Shown here: positions 1 to 9,130 of the stretch, piece after piece | How positions within the stretch are numbered: the first letter of the stretch is position 1 | Layout: every line of letters starts with the position of its first letter | Origin: Neorhizobium galegae | Lineage (GTDB): Bacteria > Pseudomonadota > Alphaproteobacteria > Rhizobiales > Rhizobiaceae | Length of the DNA: 64,000 nucleotides | Reading direction: 5' to 3' | Assembly: GCF_017877055.1 (NCBI RefSeq) | Contig: NZ_JAGIPG010000001.1 | Coordinates: forward strand, 1,302,001-1,366,000 | Notes under the pieces: model-generated | Told to the model about the DNA's origin: nothing | Databases searched by the model: none | The model's input: only the letters and a program-made list of their open reading frames with translations | Translations under genes and position numbers: made by a program

Positions 1-11
1 CTCGTGATTGG

Positions 12-1307
12 TTACGGCATCAGGTCCTGGCCCTGGTCCTGGGCGGCTTTCAGCGTTGCGACCGGATCGCCCTTGCCGAAGACGGCTTCGCGCACCGAGT
101 CCATCATCATCTTCTCGACCTGGCGGTAGTTCGGGCCGGGGAAGGCGACGTTGGCCGTGAGACGGTTCAGCTGTTCCAGGTTGGCGCGGAACATCGGATT
201 TTCCTTGACCCACGGGCCGAGATAGTTCGGGTCGTCGACGATATCGAGACGCAGCGGCAGGTAGCCGATCTTGCTGGTGATGACCGTATAGGCTTCCTTG
301 CTCGTCAGATACTTGAGGAGTTCGTAAGCCGCACGCTGCTTGACCGGGTCCTTGCTGAAGACGAACAGTGCGCTGCCGGAATTGGTCGGAGCGGTCGGCT
401 TTTCGCCGAAGGACGGCATCGGGGCGATGCGCAGATCGAACTTGCCTTGGGCGGCCTTCTTGTAGGAGCCAAGCACCGCAGTCGTATAGACGAACATCCC
501 GAGATTGCCGGCTGCAAAAGTATCCGAGCCGCTGGCCGGATCGATCCTGGCATGGGCGCCGCTATCGACCATGTCGCGCAGCATCTTGACGGCCTCGGCA
601 GCATTCTTGTCCGCGTAAGTGAGCTTGTTGCCGTCGCGCACCCTGCCGCCGTTCGACATGACGATCGCCTGGTAGACGAAAGTGCCGTCGCTCGGGCCGT
701 AAGCGCCCGGGAAGAAGCCGTTCTTGCCGGTCTTTTCCTTGATCGCCTTGCCGGCGATGTTGACGTCGGCCCAGGTCTTGGGCGGGTTGTTCGCGTCCAG
801 ACCTGCCTGCTTGAAGAGGTCGCCGTTGTAATAAAGGACGGGCGTCGAGAAAGTGTAGGCGAGACCATAGGTCTTGCCGTCTACCTTGCCGAGTTCGAGA
901 CCTTTGGGGATCATGCCGGCGAGATGGTCCTTCAGTTCAGCCGGTTTCACCATGTCCTCAAGCGCATTGCCGCCGAGGTCGGATGCGATGAAGATCAGGT
1001 CGCGGAAGGTCAGCTGGGCGACGTCCGGCTGCTTGCCGGCGACGATATCTGCCTGGACGCGGTTGATGATCTCGTTCGACGGCACGGCGACCGTCTCGAC
1101 CTTCACGTTCGGGAATTTCTTCTCGAAGCCGGCGATCAGTTCCTTGGTGGCCTCGGAGCCGATGCCGGCGGACGCGAGGTTGTAGTTGTAGAAGCTGATC
1201 GTGACCGGCTTGTCGACCGTGGCGGGCATTTCGGCGAAAGCGCCGAAGGGAAACATCGAGGCGGCGGTGAGCGTCGCCAGAAGCTTGAGCGTGTTTCTGC
1301 GCAGCAT
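12..1307 (-). CDS. ABC transporter substrate-binding protein, family 1 (sugar/polyol type)
   Basis: This is a 431-residue periplasmic binding protein of the family-1/8 carbohydrate type, which captures a solute and delivers it to an ABC permease. Residues 1-25 form a signal peptide with an AFA cleavage motif. The body has the usual two-lobe pattern, with an early SFYNYN strand and a PDVAQ segment near residue 97. The ATG has a GGAGA ribosome site upstream. It follows the phosphodiesterase gene on the same strand by 22 bp, so they are probably cotranscribed, and permease and ATPase genes presumably lie off the left edge. The phosphodiesterase next door makes a UgpB-like role in glycerophosphodiester or sugar-phosphate uptake possible, but the substrate cannot be read from the sequence. 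Confidence 0.88.
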   Translation of the reverse strand: MLRRNTLKLLATLTAASMFPFGAFAEMPATVDKPVTISFYNYNLASAGIGSEATKELIAGFEKKFPNVKVETVAVPSNEIINRVQADIVAGKQPDVAQLTFRDLIFIASDLGGNALEDMVKPAELKDHLAGMIPKGLELGKVDGKTYGLAYTFSTPVLYYNGDLFKQAGLDANNPPKTWADVNIAGKAIKEKTGKNGFFPGAYGPSDGTFVYQAIVMSNGGRVRDGNKLTYADKNAAEAVKMLRDMVDSGAHARIDPASGSDTFAAGNLGMFVYTTAVLGSYKKAAQGKFDLRIAPMPSFGEKPTAPTNSGSALFVFSKDPVKQRAAYELLKYLTSKEAYTVITSKIGYLPLRLDIVDDPNYLGPWVKENPMFRANLEQLNRLTANVAFPGPNYRQVEKMMMDSVREAVFGKGDPVATLKAAQDQGQDLMP

Positions 1308-1329
1308 TTTGCGTGTCTCCGGGTGAGGG

Positions 1330-2172
1330 TTATTCAGCGGCGACGGGCATTGCCCGGGCCATCAGAAGTTCGAGCGGATAGGTGTTGAGCTCGGCGCGAT
1401 CGGACGGCAGCGGCACGAAGGCCATGGTGAGGCCGGACGGACGGATGGTGCCGATGCCGAAGGAGGCGCCGCGCACCATGCGCAGGATGTCGGTGCGCAG
1501 GATGTCGGTGGCGGCGTGCTGGCCGGTGCCGACGACGACCGGGATGCCGTGCCAAACCGAGACGCGGTCGTGATGGATATGGCCGCTCAGGATGCCGATG
1601 ATGTTGCGGCCCTTCAGCAGTTCGCGAAAACGTTCCGACTGCGGGAAATGGATCGTCCGCCAGTGGGTGGCATCGGCTTCCTCGCCGAGTGCCGGCGGGT
1701 GGTGGACGACGATCAGCTTCGGCAGGTCGGGATGGCTGTCGAGCGTCGAGGCGAGCCAGTCGAACTGTTCCGGATCGATCGTGCCGCCGATCAGGCCGGG
1801 CGTCGTCGAGTCGATGGTGATGATGTGGATGCCGTCGATGATCGTGTCGTGGTCGTAGGGCGCATCCGGATCATGCGCCTCGATGCCCATGCCCTCGTAG
1901 AAGCCGGGGCGGGTGTCGTGATTGCCGAGCGCGTAGATGACAGGAACATCGATCCTGGCGTCGATGATCTCCTTCAGCCGGCGAAAACTTTCCGCATCGC
2001 CGCGATTGGTGAGGTCGCCGCTGGCGACGACGAATTGCGGCCTCGGCGTCACGGTCGCGACGAGATCGAGGACCTGATGCAGCGTCTCGGTCGTGTCGCT
2101 GTGCAGATGGCTGTCGTCGGCGGTGCCGATGTGCAGGTCGGTCAGATGGATGAATGTGGTTTCGCGTCGCAC
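1330..2172 (-). CDS. Calcineurin-like metallophosphoesterase (GpdQ/CpdA-type phosphodiesterase)
   Basis: This 280-residue protein carries the full set of class III phosphodiesterase metal motifs: DLHIG (D12, H14), GDLTNRGD (D53), GNHD (83-86), HHPP, and GHIHHD in the C-terminal third. The family hydrolyses cyclic nucleotides or glycerophosphodiesters using two metals. The start is GTG with GGAGGC six bases upstream. It sits between a TetR gene and a family-1 solute-binding protein gene on one strand. That placement favours hydrolysis of an imported phosphodiester over cAMP signalling, though this is inference. No signal peptide is visible, so it probably acts in the cytoplasm. Confidence 0.87.
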   Translation of the reverse strand: MRRETTFIHLTDLHIGTADDSHLHSDTTETLHQVLDLVATVTPRPQFVVASGDLTNRGDAESFRRLKEIIDARIDVPVIYALGNHDTRPGFYEGMGIEAHDPDAPYDHDTIIDGIHIITIDSTTPGLIGGTIDPEQFDWLASTLDSHPDLPKLIVVHHPPALGEEADATHWRTIHFPQSERFRELLKGRNIIGILSGHIHHDRVSVWHGIPVVVGTGQHAATDILRTDILRMVRGASFGIGTIRPSGLTMAFVPLPSDRAELNTYPLELLMARAMPVAAE

Positions 2173-2267
2173 CGGATGCCTCCATGGATGACGGTTTCGT
2201 CGGGAGGACCGTTAGAAGGGGTTTGTTTCGGGGTAGTGACGGATTTCGAATGCCGTTCGAAACCGGT

Positions 2268-2903
2268 TCAGCGGCGGAACATCGGCGCGATCACCTCGAC
2301 CATGCGGGCGATGACGATGTCCGGATCGTCGAGGTCGATGCTGTAATTGGTCAGCACTTCCGTACGTGACCGCGAGCGGGTGACCTGCGAGCGGATGCCG
2401 AGCGCACAATTGAGCCGCCAGCCGATATCGACGTCGTCGAGCCAGGGCGCTATCCGCTTCAAATGCGGGACAAAAGCCCGATGATGTTGGACATTATCGA
2501 TGATGCGGCGGTAATGCGGCGCGCGCTCCCGGTGGGTCTTTGCCATCGAGGTGAAATGCGACAGGACCGGATAGCTGGAGGTCGGATCGAGGCTCCAGCG
2601 GATCGACGGACCAACCAGGGCTGCGATGACTTCGTCGAGATCCGGTGGTTCGGGCGCCCGGCGATCGACAGCTTTGCGCAGCAGGCTGAGCCGTTCGGCA
2701 TTGAGGCGCCGGTAGACCCGCTCCGCAACCGCTGCGACCAGTTCTTCCTGAGAGCCGAAATGGTAGCTGATGGCCGACGGCGTCGCATGCGCTTCGATGG
2801 CGATCCGCCGGGCGGTCAAATCCTCCAGAGCCTCGGCTTCGCAAAGCAGATGCTCGCAGGCATCCATGAGCCTCATGGCTGTGAGATTGGTGCGGCCGTG
2901 CAT
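2268..2903 (-). CDS. TetR-family transcriptional regulator
   Basis: The 211-residue protein has an N-terminal TetR helix-turn-helix: a LTARRIAIEAHATPSAISYH segment at about residues 29-48, followed by the FGS(Q)EEL recognition-helix end. The C-terminal ligand domain is unrecognised. It lies 95 bp upstream of the phosphodiesterase on the same strand, so it could be the first gene of that transporter operon and control it. The ATG is preceded by GAGG. The ligand is unknown. One oddity is an HTH with few of the usual TetR acidic residues, but the fold pattern is clear. Confidence 0.85.
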   Translation of the reverse strand: MHGRTNLTAMRLMDACEHLLCEAEALEDLTARRIAIEAHATPSAISYHFGSQEELVAAVAERVYRRLNAERLSLLRKAVDRRAPEPPDLDEVIAALVGPSIRWSLDPTSSYPVLSHFTSMAKTHRERAPHYRRIIDNVQHHRAFVPHLKRIAPWLDDVDIGWRLNCALGIRSQVTRSRSRTEVLTNYSIDLDDPDIVIARMVEVIAPMFRR

Positions 2904-2971
2904 GAACTCACCCTCGATGAGGACAGCCTAGACCGCTTCTGTGTAGGGTGGATGACAAAGCGGGAAAATGC

Positions 2972-3289
2972 CTAGGCCACATCGGCGCGGGCCGTTTCCT
3001 TGTCGAGCGGGCGGGCGAAAGGTGCCGGCCAGGCATCCCTGTCATCATCGCCATCCTCGCCATCGCGAAACTCGTCCATACGGTGCTTGATGGCCAGCGC
3101 ATAGATCGTATCGAGGATGTTCCGGTCACGCAGGTGAGGATCGGTGAGGCCGAGGAGCGCGGCCCGGACGATCTTCCTGCTTGATGTTTTCGGGCAGCGT
3201 TTGTTGACGAATTTGAACAAGGCGTCGTCCGTGAGGCCATCCATCGCGCCGTCGACCAACGCCTCGTAAACCCTGCGCTTTTCTCCCAT
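2972..3289 (-). CDS. Conserved hypothetical protein, small, acidic C-terminus
   Basis: This is a predicted 105-residue soluble protein with no signal peptide or membrane segment. It opens with MGEKRRVYEALVDGAM and continues with helical, charged sequence, and the C-terminus has an acidic run (GEDGDDD). I recall similar short proteins in Rhizobiaceae genomes but know no function. ATG at 3289 is preferred because GGGGA lies five bases upstream; an in-frame GTG at 3301 is an alternative. It is separated from the TetR gene by 68 bp and is divergent from the DUF922 gene. It could be a small regulatory or stress protein, but nothing in the sequence decides this. Confidence 0.6.
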   Translation of the reverse strand: MGEKRRVYEALVDGAMDGLTDDALFKFVNKRCPKTSSRKIVRAALLGLTDPHLRDRNILDTIYALAIKHRMDEFRDGEDGDDDRDAWPAPFARPLDKETARADVA

Positions 3290-3468
3290 TGAGTTCCCCA
3301 CGCCAAATCAGAATGCTTTGTCACATAACTGTCATCATCCATTTTGAGGGAAATATGGCAAGAGCCTGGAACCAAAGTTGTGATGGACAGCGTTCACTGA
3401 CACGCTTGAGGAATTGAAACGGCGCTGCGGCATCTCTAGTTTCGCGGCAACGGGTTGGGAGGAAAAGA

Positions 3469-4083
3469 GTGAAGATAGGTGCAGAAATTCTCGGGGCGGG
3501 GCTCCTCTTTGGGATGGTGCCGCTGGAGGCGTCGGCGCAGAGCCAGTGGCAGCCGGTCGAGCAGATCCAGACCTATTCTATCACGGGTGATTCCGGGGTC
3601 GATCTCTACGCTTCCATCGGCGAGCGCGGCCCGAAGATAGGCAAGGAGGTCCGCGCCATTGCCCATACCAATTTCAAGCTGACCTGGACGCGCGATTATC
3701 GGCCGCAGCCCGACGGTGCCTGCACGCTGGTTTCGGCGCGGCCGAAGCTGATCATCACCTATACGCTTCCCAAGCCGGCCTCAGCGCTTTCCCCCGAGCT
3801 CAAGAGGAAATGGGATGCCTTCTTTACCGGCGTCCATAAGCACGAACTGGTCCACGGCGTCATCATCACCGATATGGTGAAGGAGATCGAGCGGGTGAGC
3901 GTGGGGCTCAGCGTTGCCGACGATCCGAAATGCGTAAAGATCAGGACCGAACTGACCGCCAAACTCGGCGAGATTTCGAAGGCCCAGCAAAAACGCAGCA
4001 GCGACTACGACCGGATGGAGATGGGCGAGGGTGGCAATGTCCACCAGCTCATCCTGCAGCTGGTGAACGGCCCCGGTAGATAG
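3469..4083 (+). CDS. DUF922-type secreted zinc-dependent protease
   Basis: This 204-residue protein has a short hydrophobic N-terminus ending in an ASA-Q type cleavage site near residue 24, so it should be periplasmic. An HEXXH zinc motif (HELVH, residues 125-129) lies in a helix, matching predicted zinc proteases of the DUF922 family. Upstream strands include an ARPKLIITYTLP segment. The start is GTG with GGGAGGA six bases upstream. It stands alone between divergent and convergent neighbours. The substrate is unknown; the family is annotated from its motif rather than from biochemistry. Confidence 0.82.
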   Translation: MKIGAEILGAGLLFGMVPLEASAQSQWQPVEQIQTYSITGDSGVDLYASIGERGPKIGKEVRAIAHTNFKLTWTRDYRPQPDGACTLVSARPKLIITYTLPKPASALSPELKRKWDAFFTGVHKHELVHGVIITDMVKEIERVSVGLSVADDPKCVKIRTELTAKLGEISKAQQKRSSDYDRMEMGEGGNVHQLILQLVNGPGR

Positions 4084-4099
4084 GCCGCCGCACAGATTG

Positions 4100-4140
4100 A
4101 TTCATCAGTTGGCTGGAAGCTTTTGCTTTTCCTGATGAAT
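4100..4140. terminator. Inverted repeat between convergent genes, candidate terminator
   Basis: ATTCATCAG (4100-4108) pairs with CTGATGAAT (4132-4140), a 9-bp perfect stem. A nested GGAAGC/GCTTTTCC hairpin sits in the loop. It lies between the convergent DUF922 and DMT-transporter genes. No clean T run follows on either strand, so termination is plausible but not certain. Confidence 0.45.
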
Positions 4141-4152
4141 TCCACGGCTGCA

Positions 4153-5058
4153 CTATCTCTTGCGCATCACGTTGACGACGAGCACGCCGACGATCGCCAT
4201 GACACCGCCGATTGCGCCGATCAGGGTCGGCACTTCGCCGAGCCAGAGGAAGCCGATCAGGGTGGCGGTCGGAGGAACGCCGTAGAGGAAATTGGCGGCC
4301 CGAGCGGCAGACAGCCGCTTCAGCGCGATCGCCCAGGTGACGTACCCGATCGTGGTCGGGAAGAGCACCAGGTAGGCGAGGCCCCAGTTCACCTCGGCCG
4401 GGGCGGCGGCGACCGCCTGCAGGGCGGACGGTACGGCCGGCAGCAGCGGAATGGAGCCGATCAGCATCAGCCAGGCCGTGACGGCCAATGCAGGCATGCG
4501 GCCGAGGATCGGCTTCTGCAGTACGCTTGCGGTCGCCGAGCAGAGAGCGGCACCGAGGATGAGGATCGCGTTGGGGTCGAGATCGAAGCCGTCTTCCCCC
4601 GAGGCTGCGATCAGCGCTACGCCGGCAAAGGAGATTGCCGTTCCGAGCCACCCCCAGCGGCCGAAGCGTTCGCCGAGCGCGAAGGTGGCGATAAGGGCGG
4701 TGAAGACGGGCATGCTGTTGATGATGAAGCTCGCCGGGCCGGCCGCGACGGTTCGCTCGCCCATGTTGAGGAGAACGGCATAGGCCGCGATGAAGAGCAC
4801 GGCCGCGACGACGAGGCGAAGGACATCGCCCCTGGCCGGAAGGGCTGGCCGGACAGCGGCCAGATAGACGACCGCGATCAAGGCGGCCGGAACATAGCGT
4901 GCCGTGGCAAGCTCGATCGGCGTCAGCGGCCCGAGCGCGATGCGGATCACGGCGAAGGACGAGGCCCAGAAAACGATGGTCACCAGGATCGCCAGGAAGG
5001 CGATCACATCAAATCCCTGTCTCTCGTCTGTTGCAGTACTCATGGCGACCGTGCTCAT
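4153..5058 (-). CDS. EamA/DMT-superfamily exporter (RhaT/YdcZ type)
   Basis: This is a predicted 301-residue inner-membrane protein with about ten hydrophobic helices arranged as two EamA repeats. Landmarks are FWASSFAVIRI near the first helix, a LTPIELATARY segment, and a second-repeat GALCSATASVLQKP. Such proteins export metabolites or amino acids, or import sugars; the substrate is unknown. ATG at 5058 has GGGAGAAAGAG just upstream; an in-frame start at 5121 would add an unlikely polar leader. It is divergent from the frameshifted LysR gene, a typical regulator-exporter pair. Confidence 0.86.
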   Translation of the reverse strand: MSTVAMSTATDERQGFDVIAFLAILVTIVFWASSFAVIRIALGPLTPIELATARYVPAALIAVVYLAAVRPALPARGDVLRLVVAAVLFIAAYAVLLNMGERTVAAGPASFIINSMPVFTALIATFALGERFGRWGWLGTAISFAGVALIAASGEDGFDLDPNAILILGAALCSATASVLQKPILGRMPALAVTAWLMLIGSIPLLPAVPSALQAVAAAPAEVNWGLAYLVLFPTTIGYVTWAIALKRLSAARAANFLYGVPPTATLIGFLWLGEVPTLIGAIGGVMAIVGVLVVNVMRKR

Positions 5059-5139
5059 CTCTTTCTCCCTCGACGCGTGGAAGCCAGGATTTAGCCCCAC
5101 GCATCCGTGCTTGAAAAGCACCGCAATCGATGATCATAT

Positions 5140-6074
5140 GTGTCTATGGTTCACAGCTCGCAGACTTTACCACCGCTCGACACGCTCGAGACTTTTGCTC
5201 GCGCGGCGCGTCTCGGATCGTTTTCCGCAGCGGCGGAAGAGGGCGGCGTCACCCATGGCGCGGTCTCCCGGCAGATATCCCGGCTGGAGCGCTGGATGGG
5301 TGTGCGGCTTTTTGCGCGTGAGGCCCGCGGTGTAACGCTGACGCCGGAAGGCATACGGTTTTTGCTCGCGCGGAAGAAGCCTTGGCACTGCTCGTCGATA
5401 CGGACGAGCGGTGGCTGCCGCGCCGCAACAAGACGGTCGTCCGGCTTTCGGTGACGCCATCGGTCGCCTCGCTCTGGCTGTTCTCCCGCGTGTCGAAGCT
5501 GGAGGCCACTGACATTCATCTGGAACTGATCCTGGAACATCGGTTGGCGGATTTCAGCGAGGGCATTGACCTCGCGATCCGCTGTGGCAAGGGACCTTGG
5601 GCCGGCGTGCGCAGCCTGCCGCTGTGGCAGGAGAAGCTCGTGCCGATCGCAGCACCTGCCATCGCCGAACGTCTGGCCGGGCGGTCGGAGGCCAAATCCC
5701 TGCTGGAACTCCCTATTCTGCACGATTCCAATGTCGAGGCCTGGCGGCGCTGGCTGGCAGTCGAGGGCGTCGAATACGTACCCCGTGGGCAGGACCGGCG
5801 GTTCGAGGACTATAACCTGGTGATCGATGCCTGCGCGCAAGGGCTCGGCATCGCGCTCGCCCGGCCGCCGCTTGCGGACGCGGCGCTTGCCTCCGGCCGT
5901 GTCGTCGCCGTATCGGCAAGGACCATCGATCACCATGTCGCCTTCCACCTGATCCGCCCGAACGACGCGATGAAGGCGTCCGGTGCCGAGTTCGCGCGGC
6001 GTTTCCTGCAGGAGGCGGGGCTCGACGAGGCGGCTATCGCCGCCTTCACCGCGCCGGGACGGGGCAAGGGTTAG
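5140..6074 (+). pseudogene. LysR-family regulator (GcvA-like), interrupted by a frameshift
   Basis: The N-terminal helix-turn-helix is intact (FARAARLGSFSAAAEEGG, then GAVSRQISRLE), from a GTG at 5140 or ATG at 5146. After TPEGIRF the reading frame shifts by one base within a run of five T (5359-5363). The rest of the gene continues in another frame as ARAEEALALLVDTDERW and then a complete LysR effector domain to 6074. Restoring one base gives about 311 residues, the normal LysR length. As written, the first frame stops at 5454 after about 105 residues. It lies divergent from the DMT exporter it probably controlled. Real inactivation, phase variation at the T tract and a sequencing error are all possible. 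Confidence 0.82.
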
Positions 6075-6144
6075 CACCTTTCCTATTGGCAATCGTTCTG
6101 TCGGCTCTAGTTGCTCCGGAAAAACAGGATCTGAGGAGCATTCC

Positions 6145-6462
6145 ATGAGCACAAAGGCGACGATAGCAAGGATTTGGCGGGGGCGTACGCGCACCACAAT
6201 TGCTGACGAATACGAGGCCTATCTGCTGGAGGCGGGCATTCCACCGCTCGTCAAAACCGCGCTTGCCGTCCAGCTTTTCCGGGAAGATCTCGGCGACGAA
6301 ACGGAGTTCGTGACCACTTCCTACTGGCCCGACTTCGAGTCGATGGCGGCGTTTACCGGCGGCGATCCGAACAAGGTGCATCATCTCGACCGCGACCCGC
6401 ATTACCTCGTTGAACTGCCCGAGCGGGTGGCGATCATGAAAATCCTGGCCGACCGGAGTTAG
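6145..6462 (+). CDS. Antibiotic-biosynthesis-monooxygenase-like (ABM) small protein
   Basis: This 105-residue protein has the pattern of dimeric alpha+beta-barrel ABM-domain proteins: an initial IARIWRGRT strand, a YEAYLLEAG helix, and a TEFVTTSYWPDFESMAAFTG segment typical of the family. The start ATG at 6145 has GAGGAGC upstream. It follows the LysR pseudogene on the same strand with a 70-bp gap. ABM proteins include quinol monooxygenases and haem-degrading enzymes, but many are uncharacterised, and no cofactor site can be assigned here. Confidence 0.7.
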   Translation: MSTKATIARIWRGRTRTTIADEYEAYLLEAGIPPLVKTALAVQLFREDLGDETEFVTTSYWPDFESMAAFTGGDPNKVHHLDRDPHYLVELPERVAIMKILADRS

Positions 6463-6511
6463 TCGTCCCTACCGCGCCCGATCCCACGATCGCCGGTGAT
6501 CAGTGGAGGCC

Positions 6512-7396
6512 TCACGCACCGCCATTGTCCCTGGCGAAGCGTGCAATGTCGGCATGGCTTCCGAACCAGACGCCTTCGTGGCTCTGGATATGCCTGATCA
6601 GCTCCTCCAGCACGAAGATGCGCGAGCGGTAACCCGAGACATGCGGATGCATGGTGAGCAGGAACAGCCCGCCTTCGAGATAGGCGCGGTCGAATTCGCG
6701 CTTAAAGATATCGAGCACTGAGGTCGGCGGGGTGTAGGGGCGGAGTGCGGTAAAACGGTTCATGTTGAAATAGACCGCGTCGTCGCGGATCCATTCGACC
6801 GGCAGTTCGACCATGCCTGTCGGCTCGCCGTCCTCGACCAGTTCGTAAGGATCGTCATCGGCCATCAGCGAGGAATCGTAGATCAGCCCGAGTTCGCGCT
6901 CGATCTTCAGGGTTTCGTAAGAAAAATCCCAGGACGGCGTGCGCATGCCGACCGGGCGGATGCCGGTGATCTTTTCGAGCGTATCGGCGGCGCGGAAATG
7001 CAGTTCGCGCTCCTTGTCTGGAGGCACTTTCGTGTTCACTTCGTGGATCCAGCCGTGTAGGCCGATCTCGTGGCCTTCGGCGATGACGCGCCGCTGTTCG
7101 TCCGGATAAAGCAGGGCTGCGACCGCCGGCACGAAGAAGGTCGCCGGGACATCGGCATTCTTCAGCGTTTCTAGGATGCGCGGCACGCCCATGCGGTTGC
7201 CGTATTGCCCCTGGGACATGCGGCCGATCGATTCGCCGCCGTCGCGTAGTTCGTTGGTCTCATGGTCGCTGTCGAAGGAAAGGGCAACCGCGCAGCGCGC
7301 GCCGTTTTTCCAGGCTTTCGGCTTCAGCGAGCGGCCGGCGCGCACCTTGTTGACCTTGCCGCGCCAAGTGGCCTCGTCCCATTCCCAGGGTTCCAT
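6512..7396 (-). CDS. Polysaccharide deacetylase-family (PuuE/NodB-fold) hydrolase
   Basis: The protein has 294 residues with NodB-fold metal-site motifs: the catalytic-type LSFDSDHETN around residues 39-48, an HGWIH motif (H-x3-H) near residue 120, and MRTPSWDFS further on. It lacks a signal peptide, unlike wall-acting deacetylases, and resembles cytoplasmic PuuE-type members that act on amide or ring substrates such as allantoin precursors. It is the last gene of a minus-strand operon: creatininase, dppB-like, dppC-like, fused ATPase, then this gene 18 bp downstream. Deacylation or amide hydrolysis of an imported compound is the likely role; the substrate is unknown. Confidence 0.83.
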   Translation of the reverse strand: MEPWEWDEATWRGKVNKVRAGRSLKPKAWKNGARCAVALSFDSDHETNELRDGGESIGRMSQGQYGNRMGVPRILETLKNADVPATFFVPAVAALLYPDEQRRVIAEGHEIGLHGWIHEVNTKVPPDKERELHFRAADTLEKITGIRPVGMRTPSWDFSYETLKIERELGLIYDSSLMADDDPYELVEDGEPTGMVELPVEWIRDDAVYFNMNRFTALRPYTPPTSVLDIFKREFDRAYLEGGLFLLTMHPHVSGYRSRIFVLEELIRHIQSHEGVWFGSHADIARFARDNGGA

Positions 7397-7414
7397 GTCC
7401 TGTTCTCCCTTTTG

Positions 7415-9130
7415 TTATTCCGCCGCCTCGGGCAGCACAGGCACGGCCGCGAGCAGCCGCCTGGTATAATCATGCTGCGGGTCGGCGTAGATCGTCGATG
7501 CCACGCCTTCCTCGACGATCTTGCCGCGATACATGATCGCGACGCGGTCGCAGAGATGCCGGACGACCGACAGGTCGTGGCTGATGAAGATCAGCGACAG
7601 GTCGAGTTCGGCGCGCAGGCGGATCAGCAGATTGATGATCTGCGCCTGGATCGAGACGTCGAGCGAGGCGACCGGCTCGTCGCAGACAATCACATCCGGC
7701 TGCATGGCGAGCGCGCGGGCAATCGCGATGCGCTGGCGCTGGCCGCCGGAGAACTGGTGCGGGAAACGGTTGGCGAAGGTGGGGTCAAGCCCGACTGCCG
7801 CCAGCCATTCCTTGACATAGATGGGGGCTTCGGCTCGGGTCACCAACTTGTGGGCGAGCGGACCTTCGGCGATGATGTCACCGATCCGCATGCGGCCGTT
7901 GAGCGAGGCGAACGGATCCTGGAAGATCGTCTGGATGCGTGTGGTGATTTTTCGCGCATTGCGGCCGTCGCTCATCACCGGTTTGCCATTGAGACGGATC
8001 GTACCCGAGGTTGGGACCGTGATGCCGGCCGCCATGCGACCGAGCGTCGATTTTCCGGAGCCGGATTCACCCACAAGGCCGAGTACCTCGCCGCGCTTCA
8101 GCGTGATCGAGACTCCGTCGACCGCTTGCACGACCGGCAGCGGCTGGGCAATGCCGGATTTGATCGCCAGGCTCCTGAACAGGCTCGCCGGCTTTTCGAA
8201 GCGCTTCATCGCATCGTCGATGACGAGATACGGGCTGCCGAGCGGCGGCAGGTTCAATGTCGCGGACTTGCGCGGCGGCGGTGCCGCATCGGCGATGCCG
8301 CTGCCGCGCAGCAGCAACTGGCCGGGCTTGGCGCGCGAGGGCAGCGCGTCGAGCAGCGCCTTGGTGTAGTCGTGCTGCGGGCGGGTGAGCACGCCGAGCG
8401 CCGGGCCGATCTCGACGATATTGCCGGACCGCATCACCGCGACCCGATCGGCCAGGGACGATACGACCGCGAGGTCATGGCTGATCCAGATCAGCGCGGT
8501 CCCGAGCTCGGCCACCAGCTCCTTCATCTCGGCAAGGATTTCCGCCTGGATCGACACGTCGAGCGCCGTCGTCGGTTCGTCGCAGATGATCAGCTTCGGC
8601 CGGTGCAGCAGGGCGATCGCGATCGCGACGCGCTGGCGCATGCCGCCGGAGAATTGATGCGGGAAGAAATCCACCTTGCGTTCCGGCTCGCTGATGCGGA
8701 CCTGCGCCAGCGCCTTGATCGCTCTTTCGCGGGCGTCGGCCGCGCTGATCTTCTCATGCGCTTCGAGCGCCAGCTTGATCTGGGTGCCGATGCTCAGGAC
8801 CGGGTTCAGCGTCATCATCGGGTCCTGGAAGACCATGGAAATGGTCTTGCCGCGGATGGTGCGCAATTCGTGAGGCGGCAGGCCGATCAGTTCGCGGCCT
8901 TCGAGCCTGATCGAACCCTCGACGATGCGGCCGGGTTCATCGATCAGGCCGATGATCGAGAAGCCGGTGATCGACTTGCCGGAACCGGATTCGCCGACGA
9001 GGCCGAGCACTTCGCCCGGCGCCAGAGAAAACGAGACGCCATCGACCGCCTTGATCTCGCCGCGGCCGCTCTGAAACCAGGTCTTGAGGTTGGTGACTTC
9101 GAGAAGCGGCCCAGTCATCGTTCCGGTCAT
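7415..9130 (-). CDS. Dipeptide-type ABC transporter ATPase, DppD-DppF fusion
   Basis: This 571-residue cytoplasmic protein contains two complete ATPase domains. Walker A motifs (GESGSGKS) occur near residues 40 and 350, signature motifs are FSGGMRQR and FSGGQRQR, Walker B motifs are LIICDEPTTALD and VIVCDEPVASLD, and ISHDLAVV / ISHDLSVV are the H-loops. In most systems the two halves are separate genes. It overlaps the upstream permease gene by 4 bp (ATGA, 9127-9130), implying translational coupling. It powers the importer formed with the two permeases and the solute-binding protein encoded at 12511. Confidence 0.94.
   Translation of the reverse strand: MTGTMTGPLLEVTNLKTWFQSGRGEIKAVDGVSFSLAPGEVLGLVGESGSGKSITGFSIIGLIDEPGRIVEGSIRLEGRELIGLPPHELRTIRGKTISMVFQDPMMTLNPVLSIGTQIKLALEAHEKISAADARERAIKALAQVRISEPERKVDFFPHQFSGGMRQRVAIAIALLHRPKLIICDEPTTALDVSIQAEILAEMKELVAELGTALIWISHDLAVVSSLADRVAVMRSGNIVEIGPALGVLTRPQHDYTKALLDALPSRAKPGQLLLRGSGIADAAPPPRKSATLNLPPLGSPYLVIDDAMKRFEKPASLFRSLAIKSGIAQPLPVVQAVDGVSITLKRGEVLGLVGESGSGKSTLGRMAAGITVPTSGTIRLNGKPVMSDGRNARKITTRIQTIFQDPFASLNGRMRIGDIIAEGPLAHKLVTRAEAPIYVKEWLAAVGLDPTFANRFPHQFSGGQRQRIAIARALAMQPDVIVCDEPVASLDVSIQAQIINLLIRLRAELDLSLIFISHDLSVVRHLCDRVAIMYRGKIVEEGVASTIYADPQHDYTRRLLAAVPVLPEAAE

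Noticed and set aside
3469..4083. Interpreting the DUF922 protein as a toxin or defence protease
   Set aside because: It has a signal peptide and stands alone, with no partner gene, so nothing points to a defence or toxin-antitoxin role.
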